From NCBI GenBank assembly GCA_012799695.1, contig JAAZKT010000061.1:1-37980 (forward strand): a DNA stretch of 37,980 nucleotides. The letters run 5' to 3'. The position numbers and the translations under genes were made by a program. Below the pieces are notes generated by a model. The model was not told the origin of the DNA. It saw only the letters and a program-made list of their open reading frames with translations, and did no database searches. The stretch is from Clostridiaceae bacterium. GTDB taxonomy: Bacteria > Bacillota > Clostridia > Saccharofermentanales > DTU023. Below, piece by piece: positions 16,406 to 25,123 of the stretch (within the stretch, counting starts at the first letter, position 1; every line of letters starts with the position of its first letter).

Positions 16406-18156
16406 ATCGACATCAGTGAAACCATGACGACAGGGCGTCGGCGCGAGTATTCGTACAGAGTTTTTTGGATTCGGTCGCGCACATAGTCAGATGTCATCGA
16501 ATGGGCTAGAGGCTTTTTCTTCTTCCAAAACTCATCCGCCATGTCGACGATCGTTTCCTTGCAAAGCTCGACGATACGATTTGTTTCACTTTCATAGATG
16601 AAGCCTCGGGTCAAGATGACAGGATCGCCATACAGACGGTTCGCCACTTGGTCGATGGCGATCATCACGGACACAACGCCGTCATCCGCCAGTCTCAAGC
16701 GGTCTCGCAGAACGTACTCGTCGACGTCTCCCATACCGGAACCGTCGATCAGGATGCCTGCACCCTCCGTGTAACCAGCGAAATTCATGCCGTTCTTCGT
16801 GAATTCGAGGATGTCTCCATTGGCGAGGAGGGCAATGTTGTCTGCGGGAATACCCATGTCGTGGGCGAGTTCTGCATGCCGATACAGCATCCTGTATTCG
16901 CCGTGTGCCGGGATGAAAAAGCGAGGACGCGTCAACGTGATGATCTGCCTCAATTCATCGCGACACGCGTGTCCCGAGGCGTGGACTTCCGAAAGCGACT
17001 CGTAAATGACATTGGCGCCTTTCATGAAGAGTTCGTTGACAACGCGGTAGATCGCTTCTTCGTTACCGGGAATCATGCTCGAAGAAAAGATGACTGTGTC
17101 GCCGGGGATAATTTCCGTGCTCCAATGCTCGGAAAATGCGAGTCTTGTAAGTGCCGACATCGGTTCTCCCTGACTTCCCGTGGCGAGGATAACGAGTTCT
17201 TCGGGCGGAAAGCTATCAATGCTGCGGCTATCGACGATCGTCGACTCCTCGAACGTCAGGTAGTCGAGACTGTTCGCGGCATCGAACACATTTTGCATGC
17301 TCCTGCCGAGGATAATGACTTTCCTGTTGTGTTGCTCCGCCATGGAAATGACTTGTTGGAGACGAAAGACGTTCGATGAGAATGTTGCGACGATAATGCG
17401 TCCTTTTGCTTGCATGAAGATATCCGTAAAGGCTTTTCCCACGTCGCGTTCAGAGAGAGAGTGACCGTCCTTTTCCGCATTTGTGCTCTCAGAGATAAGG
17501 GCAAGGACACCGCGATTACCAATCTCGGCGATCTTACCCAGATCGATCGGACCAACCGTCGTCGGCGTATAGTCGATTTTGAAGTCACCTGTGTAAAAGA
17601 CGGTGCCGACCGGTGTTGTCAAGGCGATCGACACGGCATCGGCAATCGAATGGTTCACATGAACAAACTCAATATCAAACTCACCGATCCGCAGCATGTC
17701 GCCGGCACGGATGACTTGCAATTTATCGGAGGAGATTTTCGGGCGGAAATTGTCCAGTTTGATCTCAATCAGTTTCATCGTCATCGGTGTCGCGTAGATC
17801 GGGACATCGAATTCTCTGACCAGCCAAGGTAGAGCGCCTATATGGTCTTCGTGACCATGCGTAATCAAGACACCGCGAAATTTGTGGCGATTCTCCAAGA
17901 GGTATGTCGTATCCGGGATGATGACGTCGATGCCCGGCATACGGTTGTCGGGGAACGCCATGCCGCAGTCGATGGCGATGATGTCGTCACCATATTCGAA
18001 AACGGTCATGTTTTTTCCGATTTCGCGCATGCCTCCGAGTGGGATCACGCGCAATATCTGATTGGGGGGATTTTTCCCTTTCAATACTTGAGCGGGTTCC
18101 GATTTTTTGTCTTTTGTAATCTTTGTATTTTTTGTACTCGCTTTTTTCTGAGCCAT
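16402..18156 (-). CDS. rnj: Ribonuclease J
   Basis: An endo- and 5'-exoribonuclease central to mRNA decay and rRNA maturation in Firmicutes. It is a metallo-beta-lactamase/beta-CASP protein: HGHEDH (100-105) binds the two metals, VHVNHSIADAVSI and FYTGDFKID are further metal-site segments, and ATGSQGEP and HASGHACRDEL belong to the beta-CASP part. It has 584 residues, with a Lys-rich extension of about 30 residues before the usual start of the fold. The ATG has AGGAG eight bases upstream. Whether it corresponds to J1 or J2 cannot be settled from one copy. Confidence 0.95.
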   Translation of the reverse strand: MAQKKASTKNTKITKDKKSEPAQVLKGKNPPNQILRVIPLGGMREIGKNMTVFEYGDDIIAIDCGMAFPDNRMPGIDVIIPDTTYLLENRHKFRGVLITHGHEDHIGALPWLVREFDVPIYATPMTMKLIEIKLDNFRPKISSDKLQVIRAGDMLRIGEFDIEFVHVNHSIADAVSIALTTPVGTVFYTGDFKIDYTPTTVGPIDLGKIAEIGNRGVLALISESTNAEKDGHSLSERDVGKAFTDIFMQAKGRIIVATFSSNVFRLQQVISMAEQHNRKVIILGRSMQNVFDAANSLDYLTFEESTIVDSRSIDSFPPEELVILATGSQGEPMSALTRLAFSEHWSTEIIPGDTVIFSSSMIPGNEEAIYRVVNELFMKGANVIYESLSEVHASGHACRDELRQIITLTRPRFFIPAHGEYRMLYRHAELAHDMGIPADNIALLANGDILEFTKNGMNFAGYTEGAGILIDGSGMGDVDEYVLRDRLRLADDGVVSVMIAIDQVANRLYGDPVILTRGFIYESETNRIVELCKETIVDMADEFWKKKKPLAHSMTSDYVRDRIQKTLYEYSRRRPVVMVSLMSI

Positions 18157-18281
18157 ATATGATACTCCTATGTAAAAAATAAACCATCCTTAATCCGTAG
18201 GGAACGAACGTGTTTTGCTTCGGACTGCGGTCGGATGTCATGTATCTTCCGAAACTTATCTTATCACGTGCAAGCCATTGC

Positions 18282-18310
18282 TTGCGTCGAAATGCCTCTC
18301 GTGTTAAAAT
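18282..18310 (+). promoter_or_regulatory. Promoter for rpsT
   Basis: TTGCGT (18282-18287), a 17-base spacer and TAAAAT (18305-18310), about 38 bases before the GTG start. Confidence 0.65.
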
Positions 18311-18347
18311 ACGTGCTGTTCACGTAAAAGCACAGGAGGAATAACAC

Positions 18348-18608
18348 GTGCCAAATATCAGATCATCGATTAAGAGAGTGCGTTCGGACGAGGCTAAGAC
18401 GCGCGTCAACAAGAGCCGTAAGAGCGAGATTCGTACACTCGTCAAGAAAGCGATTGTAGCGAAAGAGCAGGGGCTACCCGAGGCAGAACGGCTTGAGCGC
18501 GACGCACAGGCCGCACTCGACCGGGCGAGCGCTCACGGTATCATCTCTAAGAATACGGCCGCAAGACGCAAATCGCGCATTGCACGAGTCAAACAACTGG
18601 AAGCTTAA
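18348..18608 (+). CDS. rpsT: 30S ribosomal protein S20
   Basis: An 86-residue basic protein of the small subunit that binds 16S rRNA early in assembly. The sequence has the S20 pattern: PNIRSSIKRVRSDEAKTRVNKSRKSEIRTLVKKA, a middle segment with AQAALDRASAHGIISKNTAARRKSRI, and a helical, Lys/Arg-rich character. The GTG start lies eight bases after AGGAGG. It is divergent from the RNase J gene and followed by its own terminator. Confidence 0.96.
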   Translation: MPNIRSSIKRVRSDEAKTRVNKSRKSEIRTLVKKAIVAKEQGLPEAERLERDAQAALDRASAHGIISKNTAARRKSRIARVKQLEA

Positions 18609-18639
18609 ATTATTAAGTTTCTCATTGTCTAGTTTCCCG

Positions 18640-18664
18640 AACGGCAGCCAATCTGCCGTTTTTT
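18640..18664 (+). terminator. Intrinsic terminator after rpsT
   Basis: AACGGCAG (18640-18647), loop CCAAT, CTGCCGTT (18653-18660), then TTTT. It sits immediately before the -10 of the next gene. Confidence 0.88.
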
Positions 18665-18676
18665 GGGTGATTACGA

Positions 18677-18682
18677 TATAAT
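18677..18682 (+). promoter_or_regulatory. TATAAT -10 box directly before the LCP gene
   Basis: TATAAT ends seven bases before the ATG at 18689, so the expected transcript start coincides with the start codon. No good -35 is visible; it would fall in the preceding terminator hairpin. Confidence 0.45.
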
Positions 18683-18688
18683 AAAACG

Positions 18689-19687
18689 ATGAATACGAAC
18701 GTTATGCGAAAAAAGAATCTCGCCGTTGCCACTGCCGGCTTTCTTGTTGGTATCATTTTGGCGGTCATGGTATTCGTTTTCGGATATCTTTATTTTGTAA
18801 TCGGACTGCGTAACTACGAGGACACAGGCGAGATACCCATTGAAACGAATCTCGGTCGACTTGACGTACCGGATAACATGAGCGCGGGCATGAAGATCCC
18901 TGTCAAGAACGACAAGCATGTTGAAAATATTCTCATAATCGGCTCCGATACGAGAGATCCCGATAAACATGGGCGATCCGATGCCATGATTTTGGTGACG
19001 ATCAATACGAAAACTAGAAAAATCCACTTGACATCGTTGTCGCGGGCGATTTACGTCAGCATCCCGGATGATCCCGATCCGCAGTATAAGAGGTATTGGT
19101 CTTCAAAGTATATGTTGAATGCCGCACACACATGGGGCGGCCCAAGGCTTCTGATGAAGACGATCCAACGAAATTTTCGTGTCGACGTTTCTCGGTACGT
19201 CGCAACCGATTTCAGCGGTTTTAAAGGAGCGATCGACGAGGTAGGCGGTGTCTCAATTAACCTGACCGCCGCCGAAGCGAAATATCTGAACCGTCGGTCG
19301 GGCAAATCGCTAAAAGCAGGAACACAGTTGCTCGATGGCGAAACTGCCCTCAGCTATGCCAGAATTCGCAAGCTTGATTCCGATTTCAAACGAATGGAAC
19401 GCCAGCGAAATGTCATTATGGCGCTTTTCAAAAAGTTTGCTGCCAGTAATCCCAAGCGCATGGCCTCTACGGCTGAAGCGCTCATGCCCTACGTGACGAC
19501 AAATCTCACCGACATGGAATTTATGGGTTTGATCGTTGATTTCGTTTCTTATCGTAACTACGACATTGACCAGTTGATGTTGCCATTGGAGAAGTACGGC
19601 GCACTGGTGATTATACGCGGTATGGAGATGTACGATATCAATTGGACGAAGAATATTGATACTCTCCACGCTTTTATGGAGAGCTGA
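18689..19687 (+). CDS. LytR-CpsA-Psr (LCP) family cell-wall polymer ligase
   Basis: Members transfer lipid-linked glycopolymers onto peptidoglycan outside the membrane. The 332 residues have a short cytoplasmic tail, a transmembrane segment (about 13-38), then the LCP domain. NILIIGSDTR, GRSDAMILVTINTKTRKIHLTS with a conserved Arg in SLSRAIYVSIP, EVGGVSINL, and LDGETALSYARIRKLDSDFKRMERQRNVI are the family motifs, with the Arg/Asp residues that bind the pyrophosphate substrate. No ribosome site precedes the ATG, and a -10 box lies seven bases upstream, so the message may be leaderless. A second in-frame ATG at 18704 also lacks a ribosome site. Confidence 0.92.
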   Translation: MNTNVMRKKNLAVATAGFLVGIILAVMVFVFGYLYFVIGLRNYEDTGEIPIETNLGRLDVPDNMSAGMKIPVKNDKHVENILIIGSDTRDPDKHGRSDAMILVTINTKTRKIHLTSLSRAIYVSIPDDPDPQYKRYWSSKYMLNAAHTWGGPRLLMKTIQRNFRVDVSRYVATDFSGFKGAIDEVGGVSINLTAAEAKYLNRRSGKSLKAGTQLLDGETALSYARIRKLDSDFKRMERQRNVIMALFKKFAASNPKRMASTAEALMPYVTTNLTDMEFMGLIVDFVSYRNYDIDQLMLPLEKYGALVIIRGMEMYDINWTKNIDTLHAFMES

Positions 19688-19737
19688 GATGTGACAAGTT
19701 CCCGCCTCATGGCGTCTGATGTGACGGGAGGTTAGCA

Positions 19738-20244
19738 TTGGTTATCTTAGGCATCGATCCCGGTTACGCCATCACGGGTTATGGCGTGCTCCGTTACAAC
19801 AATAATCGATTCAAAGTACTCGATTACGGCGTTATCAGAACGAGTGCCGAGACACCGTTTCCCGAGCGCCTTCTCGCCATTCAACAGGCTTTGCGTGAAC
19901 TTCTTGACATGTACATGCCCGACTGCGTTGCGATTGAGGAGCTTTTTTTCAGTCGCAACACGACAACGGCGATCGGAACGGCGCAGGCGCGCGGTGTAGC
20001 TATCGTCACGGCCGCTTCCGCCAATCTTCCCGTCTACGAATACACGCCCATGCAGGTGAAAGTTGCCGTAACGGGGTACGGTCGAGCGGAAAAAACGCAG
20101 GTTCAAGAAATGGTTCGCATCTTGTTAAATCTCACGGACAAGCCCAACCCCGATGACGTCGCTGACGCGCTCGCCGTCGCCATTTGCCATGCGCATTCAG
20201 GCAATAGAGATAGCGCGCTCGCCGTAGGCGGATACCAAAAGTAG
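19738..20244 (+). CDS. ruvC: Holliday junction resolvase RuvC
   Basis: An endonuclease that cuts Holliday junctions symmetrically as a dimer. The 168 residues show the RNase H-like fold with acidic catalytic residues: Asp7 in GIDPGYAITGYG, Glu67 in AIEELFFSRNTTTA, and Asp140/Asp143 in PDDVADALAVAICH. The start is TTG, with GGGAGG six bases upstream. It is followed by ruvA, with 67 bases between them. Confidence 0.96.
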   Translation: MVILGIDPGYAITGYGVLRYNNNRFKVLDYGVIRTSAETPFPERLLAIQQALRELLDMYMPDCVAIEELFFSRNTTTAIGTAQARGVAIVTAASANLPVYEYTPMQVKVAVTGYGRAEKTQVQEMVRILLNLTDKPNPDDVADALAVAICHAHSGNRDSALAVGGYQK

Positions 20245-20311
20245 TGATGAGCACTGGAGAGAAGCGTTCAACCGCTTCGTCGCATCGAGTCGTAAAAAGG
20301 AGAATACGCAC

Positions 20312-20923
20312 ATGATTGCCAGCATACAAGGTCGCCTAATCCGAAAAAGTGAAGAACACGTTATCCTTGAGCAAGGCGGAATCGGTTATCGGCTCGACGT
20401 CGCGCCGAGCGACATCGCATCTTTGCCGCACGTGGGGGAGACCGTAAAGCTTTATACGTACCTTCTCGTACGTGAAAACGAAATAGGTCTATTCGGTTTT
20501 ACGACGGAAGACCAGAAAAACCTTTTCGAGCTTCTTCAGACGGTGAGCGGCGTCGGTCCCCGCCTTGCGTTGCAAGTCGTTGATACGTTGACGCCGGACG
20601 CGTTTGCGCTCGCGATCCTTCAGAATGACATTGATAAACTGACACAGGTTAAGGGGATAGGGAAGAAAGGTGCCGCGCGCATGGTGCTCGAATTGACCGA
20701 TAAGTTGAAAAAATCGGCCATCGCCATCCCCGAAATCGCTGCGAAGACTACTCCCGCACAGAGAGCGGGCGATGACGAGGTGAGCGAAGTGATTGCCGCT
20801 CTTCTTGTACTCGGCTACAGTTCATCGGAGGCGCGCGATGCCGTTAAACGTGCCAATCCCTGCGAGGAAGACACGGTGGAAACACTGCTCAGGAGAGCGC
20901 TCGGTCAGCTCGCTATCCTTTGA
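20312..20923 (+). CDS. ruvA: Holliday junction branch migration protein RuvA
   Basis: Binds Holliday junctions and recruits the RuvB motor. The 203 residues show an N-terminal OB-fold (MIASIQGRLIRKSEEHVILEQ, GIGYRLDV), tandem helix-hairpin-helix motifs (LQTVSGVGPRLALQVVD and LTQVKGIGKKGAARMVLEL), a flexible linker rich in Ala and Pro, and a C-terminal domain III (EVIAALLVLGYSSSEARDAV) that contacts RuvB. The ATG follows AAGGAG at a good distance. A terminator separates it from ruvB. Confidence 0.96.
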   Translation: MIASIQGRLIRKSEEHVILEQGGIGYRLDVAPSDIASLPHVGETVKLYTYLLVRENEIGLFGFTTEDQKNLFELLQTVSGVGPRLALQVVDTLTPDAFALAILQNDIDKLTQVKGIGKKGAARMVLELTDKLKKSAIAIPEIAAKTTPAQRAGDDEVSEVIAALLVLGYSSSEARDAVKRANPCEEDTVETLLRRALGQLAIL

Positions 20924-20961
20924 TTCGAGCGCCGAGCCCATGCTTTCCGTCAATGAATGAT

Positions 20962-20999
20962 AAAGAGGTGCTTATGTCACGGACAGCGCCTCTTTTTTT
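20962..20999 (+). terminator. Intrinsic terminator between ruvA and ruvB
   Basis: AAAGAGGTGC (20962-20971) pairs with GCGCCTCTTT (20986-20995), one G-U pair, and a T run follows. It splits the usual ruvAB unit, so ruvB must have its own promoter or depend on read-through. Confidence 0.85.
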
Positions 21000-21038
21000 C
21001 TGATACCATGGTGTGTATAGATGAGGATGGGAGATGCC

Positions 21039-22175
21039 ATGTACGAGTTTGAGAGCTTGATGGATCACGACGAGATGGGCGATCATTTCGATGAGGAACG
21101 CGTTCTCTCGAGGAAAGCGCTTCGCGAAGATACGGAGGAGCCGCAGTTGCGTCCGGCGCGCTGGGGCGAGTATTTCGGGCAAGAAAGAGTGAAAGCCAAT
21201 CTGGGCATCGCCATCGAAGCGGCAAACGCACGTGGCGAATCTCTTGACCACGTTCTCCTGTACGGTCCGCCCGGATTGGGGAAAACGACTTTGGCCGGCA
21301 TTATCGCGAATGAACTCGGTGTCGAGATGCGCATAACATCGGGTCCCGCCATTGAGAGACAGGGTGACCTCGCCGCGATACTGACGAATCTCGGAGAGCG
21401 CGATGTGCTCTTTATCGATGAGATTCACCGCTTAAATAGAACGGTTGAAGAAGTTCTCTACCCCGCGATGGAGGATTACGCCCTCGACATCATGATCGGC
21501 AAAGGTCCGTCCGCCCGCTCGATCCGCCTCGATCTGCCGCGGTTTACGCTGATCGGAGCGACGACGCGCGCCGGACTGTTGACCTCGCCGCTTCGAGATC
21601 GTTTTGGCATGATTCAGCGTCTGGAACTCTACTCGCCGGAGGAAATCGCACTCATTTTGAAACGTTATGCTGCACTGCTCGGTGTCGGCATTGACGGAGA
21701 CGGGTTGCGCGAGTTGTCGATGCGCTGTCGCGGGACGCCGCGCGTCGCCATCCGCCTGCTGCGTCGTATGCGCGATTACGCGCAGATACACGGCGACAAC
21801 ATTGTCAATCTCGATATTTGCGAGATGGGCTTGTCGGCTTTTGAGATTGATGAGATAGGGCTCGATGGAAACGACCGTCTGATCATGCGCGTCATGGCTG
21901 AGATGTATGACGGCGGTCCCGTAGGCCTCGATACGCTCGCCGCTTCGACGGGCGAGGATCCCGTGACGATCGAAGATATTTACGAACCGTACCTGATGCA
22001 GATCGGTTTTATCGCGAAGACGCCGCGCGGGCGAATTTTGACACGAGGCGGATTTGAGCATCTCGGTATCCCGTACATCGAGCGCGACGCCCGCACAGGC
22101 GCGGCGGGACAGATGACGTTGCAGGACATTCTCGACGGAGAAGTCCGCGATCGGAAAGGCGATCAAGACGCTTGA
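21039..22175 (+). CDS. ruvB: Holliday junction branch migration ATPase RuvB
   Basis: The hexameric motor that drives branch migration with RuvA. The 378 residues contain Walker A GPPGLGKT (76-83), Walker B FIDEIHRL (DEIH 127-130), sensor 1 region [13 protein letters not shown], the Arg-finger context LRDRFGM, and the C-terminal winged helix ending with TPRGRILT. It is about 40 residues longer than most RuvB proteins because of an acidic N-terminal segment ([19 protein letters not shown]). The ATG at 21039 has GGGAG five bases upstream, and I chose it over the ATG at 21021. Its stop overlaps the queH start. Confidence 0.95.
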   Translation: MYEFESLMDHDEMGDHFDEERVLSRKALREDTEEPQLRPARWGEYFGQERVKANLGIAIEAANARGESLDHVLLYGPPGLGKTTLAGIIANELGVEMRITSGPAIERQGDLAAILTNLGERDVLFIDEIHRLNRTVEEVLYPAMEDYALDIMIGKGPSARSIRLDLPRFTLIGATTRAGLLTSPLRDRFGMIQRLELYSPEEIALILKRYAALLGVGIDGDGLRELSMRCRGTPRVAIRLLRRMRDYAQIHGDNIVNLDICEMGLSAFEIDEIGLDGNDRLIMRVMAEMYDGGPVGLDTLAASTGEDPVTIEDIYEPYLMQIGFIAKTPRGRILTRGGFEHLGIPYIERDARTGAAGQMTLQDILDGEVRDRKGDQDA

Positions 22176-22789
22176 GTCAGAATTTCGGATACAAAAAATT
22201 GCTGCTCCACATGTGTTGCGGCCCCTGTGCGATGTTTCCTATCAGAGAATTGCTCGAAGGCGGCGGCGAAGTGACGCTGTTCTTTTACAATCCGAATATT
22301 CACCCGCTCGTCGAATGGGAACGACGTTTTGACAATGCGAAACGAGTTGCCGAGCATTATCGAGTGCCGCTGATTGTTGATGACCGGAGCCATTCCTACG
22401 AGTGGCGGGCGCGCGAAAATGACGGCGATGACCGTTGTCATTTCTGTTACGAGACGCGCCTTGCGCGCGTTGTACGAGAAGCTGCGGCGAACGGATTCGA
22501 CGCAGTCAGCTCGACGTTGCTCGTCAGCCCATATCAGAAACGCGAGATCATTCTCGAAGTCGGAGCTAAATTGTCAACAGAAGCCGGAATTTCTTTCATT
22601 CCGTATGACTGGAGAGATGGTTTTCGCGAGGGTCAAGCGATGGCGCGCGAGTTCGGACTATACCGACAGAAATACTGCGGTTGCGTCGTTTCACTCGAGT
22701 CATCATCTTTCTTCGAAAAAGTCACGCGTGAACACGAACAATTGGTGTTGTCAGAATGTTTGAGCTTTGGGGTGCGCTTCACTGACTGA
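22172..22789 (+). CDS. queH: Epoxyqueuosine reductase QueH
   Basis: Converts epoxyqueuosine to queuosine in tRNA, the last step of queuosine synthesis; it is the non-cobalamin alternative to QueG. The 205 residues carry the family Cys motifs: CCGPC (15-19), CHFC (89-92) and YCGC (169-171), which bind an iron-sulfur cluster and a second metal. Other family motifs are FFYNPNIHP and SPYQKREI. The TTG start overlaps the ruvB TGA by 4 bases, so translation is likely coupled. Together with queT at 7487 it implies salvage of a precursor and completion of queuosine. Confidence 0.92.
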   Translation: MSQNFGYKKLLLHMCCGPCAMFPIRELLEGGGEVTLFFYNPNIHPLVEWERRFDNAKRVAEHYRVPLIVDDRSHSYEWRARENDGDDRCHFCYETRLARVVREAAANGFDAVSSTLLVSPYQKREIILEVGAKLSTEAGISFIPYDWRDGFREGQAMAREFGLYRQKYCGCVVSLESSSFFEKVTREHEQLVLSECLSFGVRFTD

Positions 22790-24661
22790 TTACGGTTGAG
22801 GCGTTTGGCGCAAATGTGCGGGATCGAGCGGTAATGCGTAAATCGTCTTGTATTGACTGTAAATAACGCGACCGGGCAGCGCGCCGGCGGGCTTTTTGAC
22901 ATCGCGCACACGACAGTAATCTACCTCCGCCGGTCCTCCCGTTCTCCCGGCTCCCGAATACCAAACGGCGATACCGGCAGCTTCCGTAAACGTCGTAGCC
23001 GGCACATCTTTCCCTTCCGTCGCAATAATAACGTGAGAACCCGGCATATGCCTTACATGAAACCACCAGTCATCTTTTCTCGCTTGGCGCAACAAGGACT
23101 CATTCTGAAAATTGTTGCGACCCGCAAAAATGACGAAGCCGTCGGACGACATAAACGATCGGGGCGGTGCAGGCGCCTCACCGGCTTTTCCTTTGTTTGA
23201 TTTGCGTCGACTCTCAGCGTATGTTTTGCCGCGGCGTCGGCTCTTCGATGCAGGCTTACCGGGACTTTCGGCATCCTCGGGGCACTCGGTATCGCGTGAC
23301 GTTTTCGGTGAGCACGCCGTCTTCACGCTGTATTCATGATCGATCGCAAGGAGATCGTCGTATGATTCGGCACGTCTGACGGCGACGGCGAGCGAATCAA
23401 GCCATAAGAGTTCTTCCAGATCGCGTTCCAACAGTTTCGAAGCGACCGTGAGACGCCGTTCATTTCGTTTGGCGCGCCGAAAATAGCGCGCCGCATTGTC
23501 GGCGGGAGAGAGCGTCGGGTCGAGTTCACACAAAACTTTTTCACCCGGCTCGTAGTAGTTGTCGAGAACGATCTTGTGAGCTCCGCCGGGGATCATGTAG
23601 ATATAGGCGAGAATGAGTTCACCTTTCAATTTGTCGAGCTCAGCCGTCTTTCCCTCCGCCACATCGTCTGCGTGAAGTTCGCGCTTTCTCGCGGTTCGTT
23701 TGATATGCTCTCCGATCCGTTTTGTGAGTGATATTTGAAGTCGCAGAAAAGCATCGCGCTTATACATATAAGTATTGTGCTCGGACAATGCATCGGTGAG
23801 ATAATCGAACGACTTTTTGTAAGGAAGATGGGTCAGCGGGATGACGTGTGCCGTGATTTGTTCATTTTCCTTGCTTTCAATCGGTGCGGTCAAATAGATG
23901 GCGGGCGCGAACGAGCAGTCTTGGATTTCTCGACAGATCGATTTCAACGCATCAGCGAGTCTCATACGCTCAGACTCCGAAAGGAGTGAGAAGAGGCGAT
24001 CCGGTTGAAGTTCCGCCCGGTATGCCGCCTCTACGCCTAGGATAGGCGAGAACCCGGTAATTGTACGGAAGGCAACGTGCGAGACTCGATCGCCTTGCTT
24101 TGCTTGAGCAAACAGCTCATGATGAGACATACTCAAACAATCCGTGACAGATCGGCGATTTTGTTTCGGCGGTGCGCTATACGGGTGCGCCGGTAAAACT
24201 TCTCTCGTGCGGTTGATACTTTGATCAATATGGCGCAACGCGTTCAGGATGACGTTCTGCTCGTTGACGACGATGAGATTGGTCGTTCTCGGCATGCATT
24301 CAAAGATAAGTTTCAGTTTACGCTCGTCCCCGAGCTCATCGATTGCGTGGAACAGAAAGTGGATGATGCGTTCGCCGGGAGGTGAACTGACTTCTTTCAG
24401 TCTCGCCCGTCGCAGGTGTTTGCGCAAAAACATAACAAAAGAGGGGGGAGTGGTGAGGCCGGACGGCCCCGATCCGCGAATAAGCGCGAAGACGGGGCGG
24501 GAAGGGTTGGCGCCGAGCATGAGCGCGCGGCGTCCCTCTTTTTGTGAATACAGGTGCAGGACAAGCGTGTGTCGGTCCGTCATCGCGATGCGATCGACGA
24601 GCGAATCAGTCAAGCGATCATGGAGTTCTCGAGATAATGCGCCTGCCGTAATTCCGTCCAT
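22790..24661 (-). CDS. rqcH: Ribosome-associated quality-control factor RqcH (NFACT/FbpA family)
   Basis: Binds obstructed 50S subunits and recruits tRNA-Ala to add C-terminal alanine tails to stalled peptides. It is often annotated as a fibronectin-binding protein. The 623 residues show an NFACT-N domain (DGITAGALSRELHDRL; GERIIHFLF; TTNLIVVNEQNVILNALRHID), a helical middle with coiled-coil character (about 270-430), a charged linker rich in Lys, Ser and Arg (about 465-500), and the NFACT-R domain (GFVIFAGRNNFQNESLL, DDWWFHVRHMPGSHVII). I preferred the ATG at 24661, with AGAAAGGG upstream, to the ATG at 24679. Its 3' end abuts the 3' end of queH. Confidence 0.93.
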   Translation of the reverse strand: MDGITAGALSRELHDRLTDSLVDRIAMTDRHTLVLHLYSQKEGRRALMLGANPSRPVFALIRGSGPSGLTTPPSFVMFLRKHLRRARLKEVSSPPGERIIHFLFHAIDELGDERKLKLIFECMPRTTNLIVVNEQNVILNALRHIDQSINRTREVLPAHPYSAPPKQNRRSVTDCLSMSHHELFAQAKQGDRVSHVAFRTITGFSPILGVEAAYRAELQPDRLFSLLSESERMRLADALKSICREIQDCSFAPAIYLTAPIESKENEQITAHVIPLTHLPYKKSFDYLTDALSEHNTYMYKRDAFLRLQISLTKRIGEHIKRTARKRELHADDVAEGKTAELDKLKGELILAYIYMIPGGAHKIVLDNYYEPGEKVLCELDPTLSPADNAARYFRRAKRNERRLTVASKLLERDLEELLWLDSLAVAVRRAESYDDLLAIDHEYSVKTACSPKTSRDTECPEDAESPGKPASKSRRRGKTYAESRRKSNKGKAGEAPAPPRSFMSSDGFVIFAGRNNFQNESLLRQARKDDWWFHVRHMPGSHVIIATEGKDVPATTFTEAAGIAVWYSGAGRTGGPAEVDYCRVRDVKKPAGALPGRVIYSQYKTIYALPLDPAHLRQTPQP

Positions 24662-24729
24662 ATTTGCCCTTTCTGCCATGTTTCAATTCGCATTTCATAG
24701 TATCATGAGAACAATAGAGGAGTGAACAG

Positions 24730-25035
24730 ATGGCTAAAGCAAAGGAAAAGAAACGGACATCCTCCTCGCGCTCTTCGACGCAGCGTAATACTGCGCGAAA
24801 GTCGCGATCGGGGTTTACGCCGGAAGAGCTTCGCTTCTTCCCGCGTTTTCTAGCTTCCAAAACAGGCAGGTGGGTGATTGCGATTGTCGTCATCCTTCTG
24901 TTGCTGACGCTTAACGCGCTTGTTGCGGGGAGAAAAGTTGATATATTTTTCTTGCTGACGGGAATTGAGCTTCTCATCGGCATACTCGCCTTCTGGGTTT
25001 TTCTGCTTTACAAACGCACATCGAAGACGGTATAG
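24730..25035 (+). CDS. Small two-helix membrane protein, unknown function
   Basis: A 101-residue protein I do not recognise. The first 45 residues are strongly basic and Ser-rich (AKAKEKKRTSSSRSSTQRN). Two hydrophobic helices follow (about 48-65 and 72-92), with a short basic tail. By the positive-inside rule both ends should be cytoplasmic. GAGGAG lies about eight bases before the ATG, and the gene is followed by a hairpin terminator, so it is probably real. It is divergent from rqcH, with 68 bases between the two starts. Confidence 0.7.
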   Translation: MAKAKEKKRTSSSRSSTQRNTARKSRSGFTPEELRFFPRFLASKTGRWVIAIVVILLLLTLNALVAGRKVDIFFLLTGIELLIGILAFWVFLLYKRTSKTV

Positions 25036-25066
25036 CGTCACAATCACAAAAGGATATGACACGAAT

Positions 25067-25097
25067 AAAGAGCGGTGCGTTGATGACACCGCTCTTT
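25067..25097. terminator. Bidirectional terminator between convergent genes
   Basis: AAAGAGCGGTG (25067-25077) and CACCGCTCTTT (25087-25097) form a perfect 11-bp stem with a nine-base loop. It lies between the small membrane protein gene (plus) and the hydrogenase operon (minus), and both sides have short T-rich tails. Confidence 0.85.
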
Positions 25098-25123
25098 GCT
25101 TTGTCTGACCTGATCGGCCTATT

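Noticed and set aside
16648-17379. 243-residue open frame antisense to RNase J
   Set aside because: Shadow of a real gene in a codon-biased genome; no ribosome site or recognisable motif.
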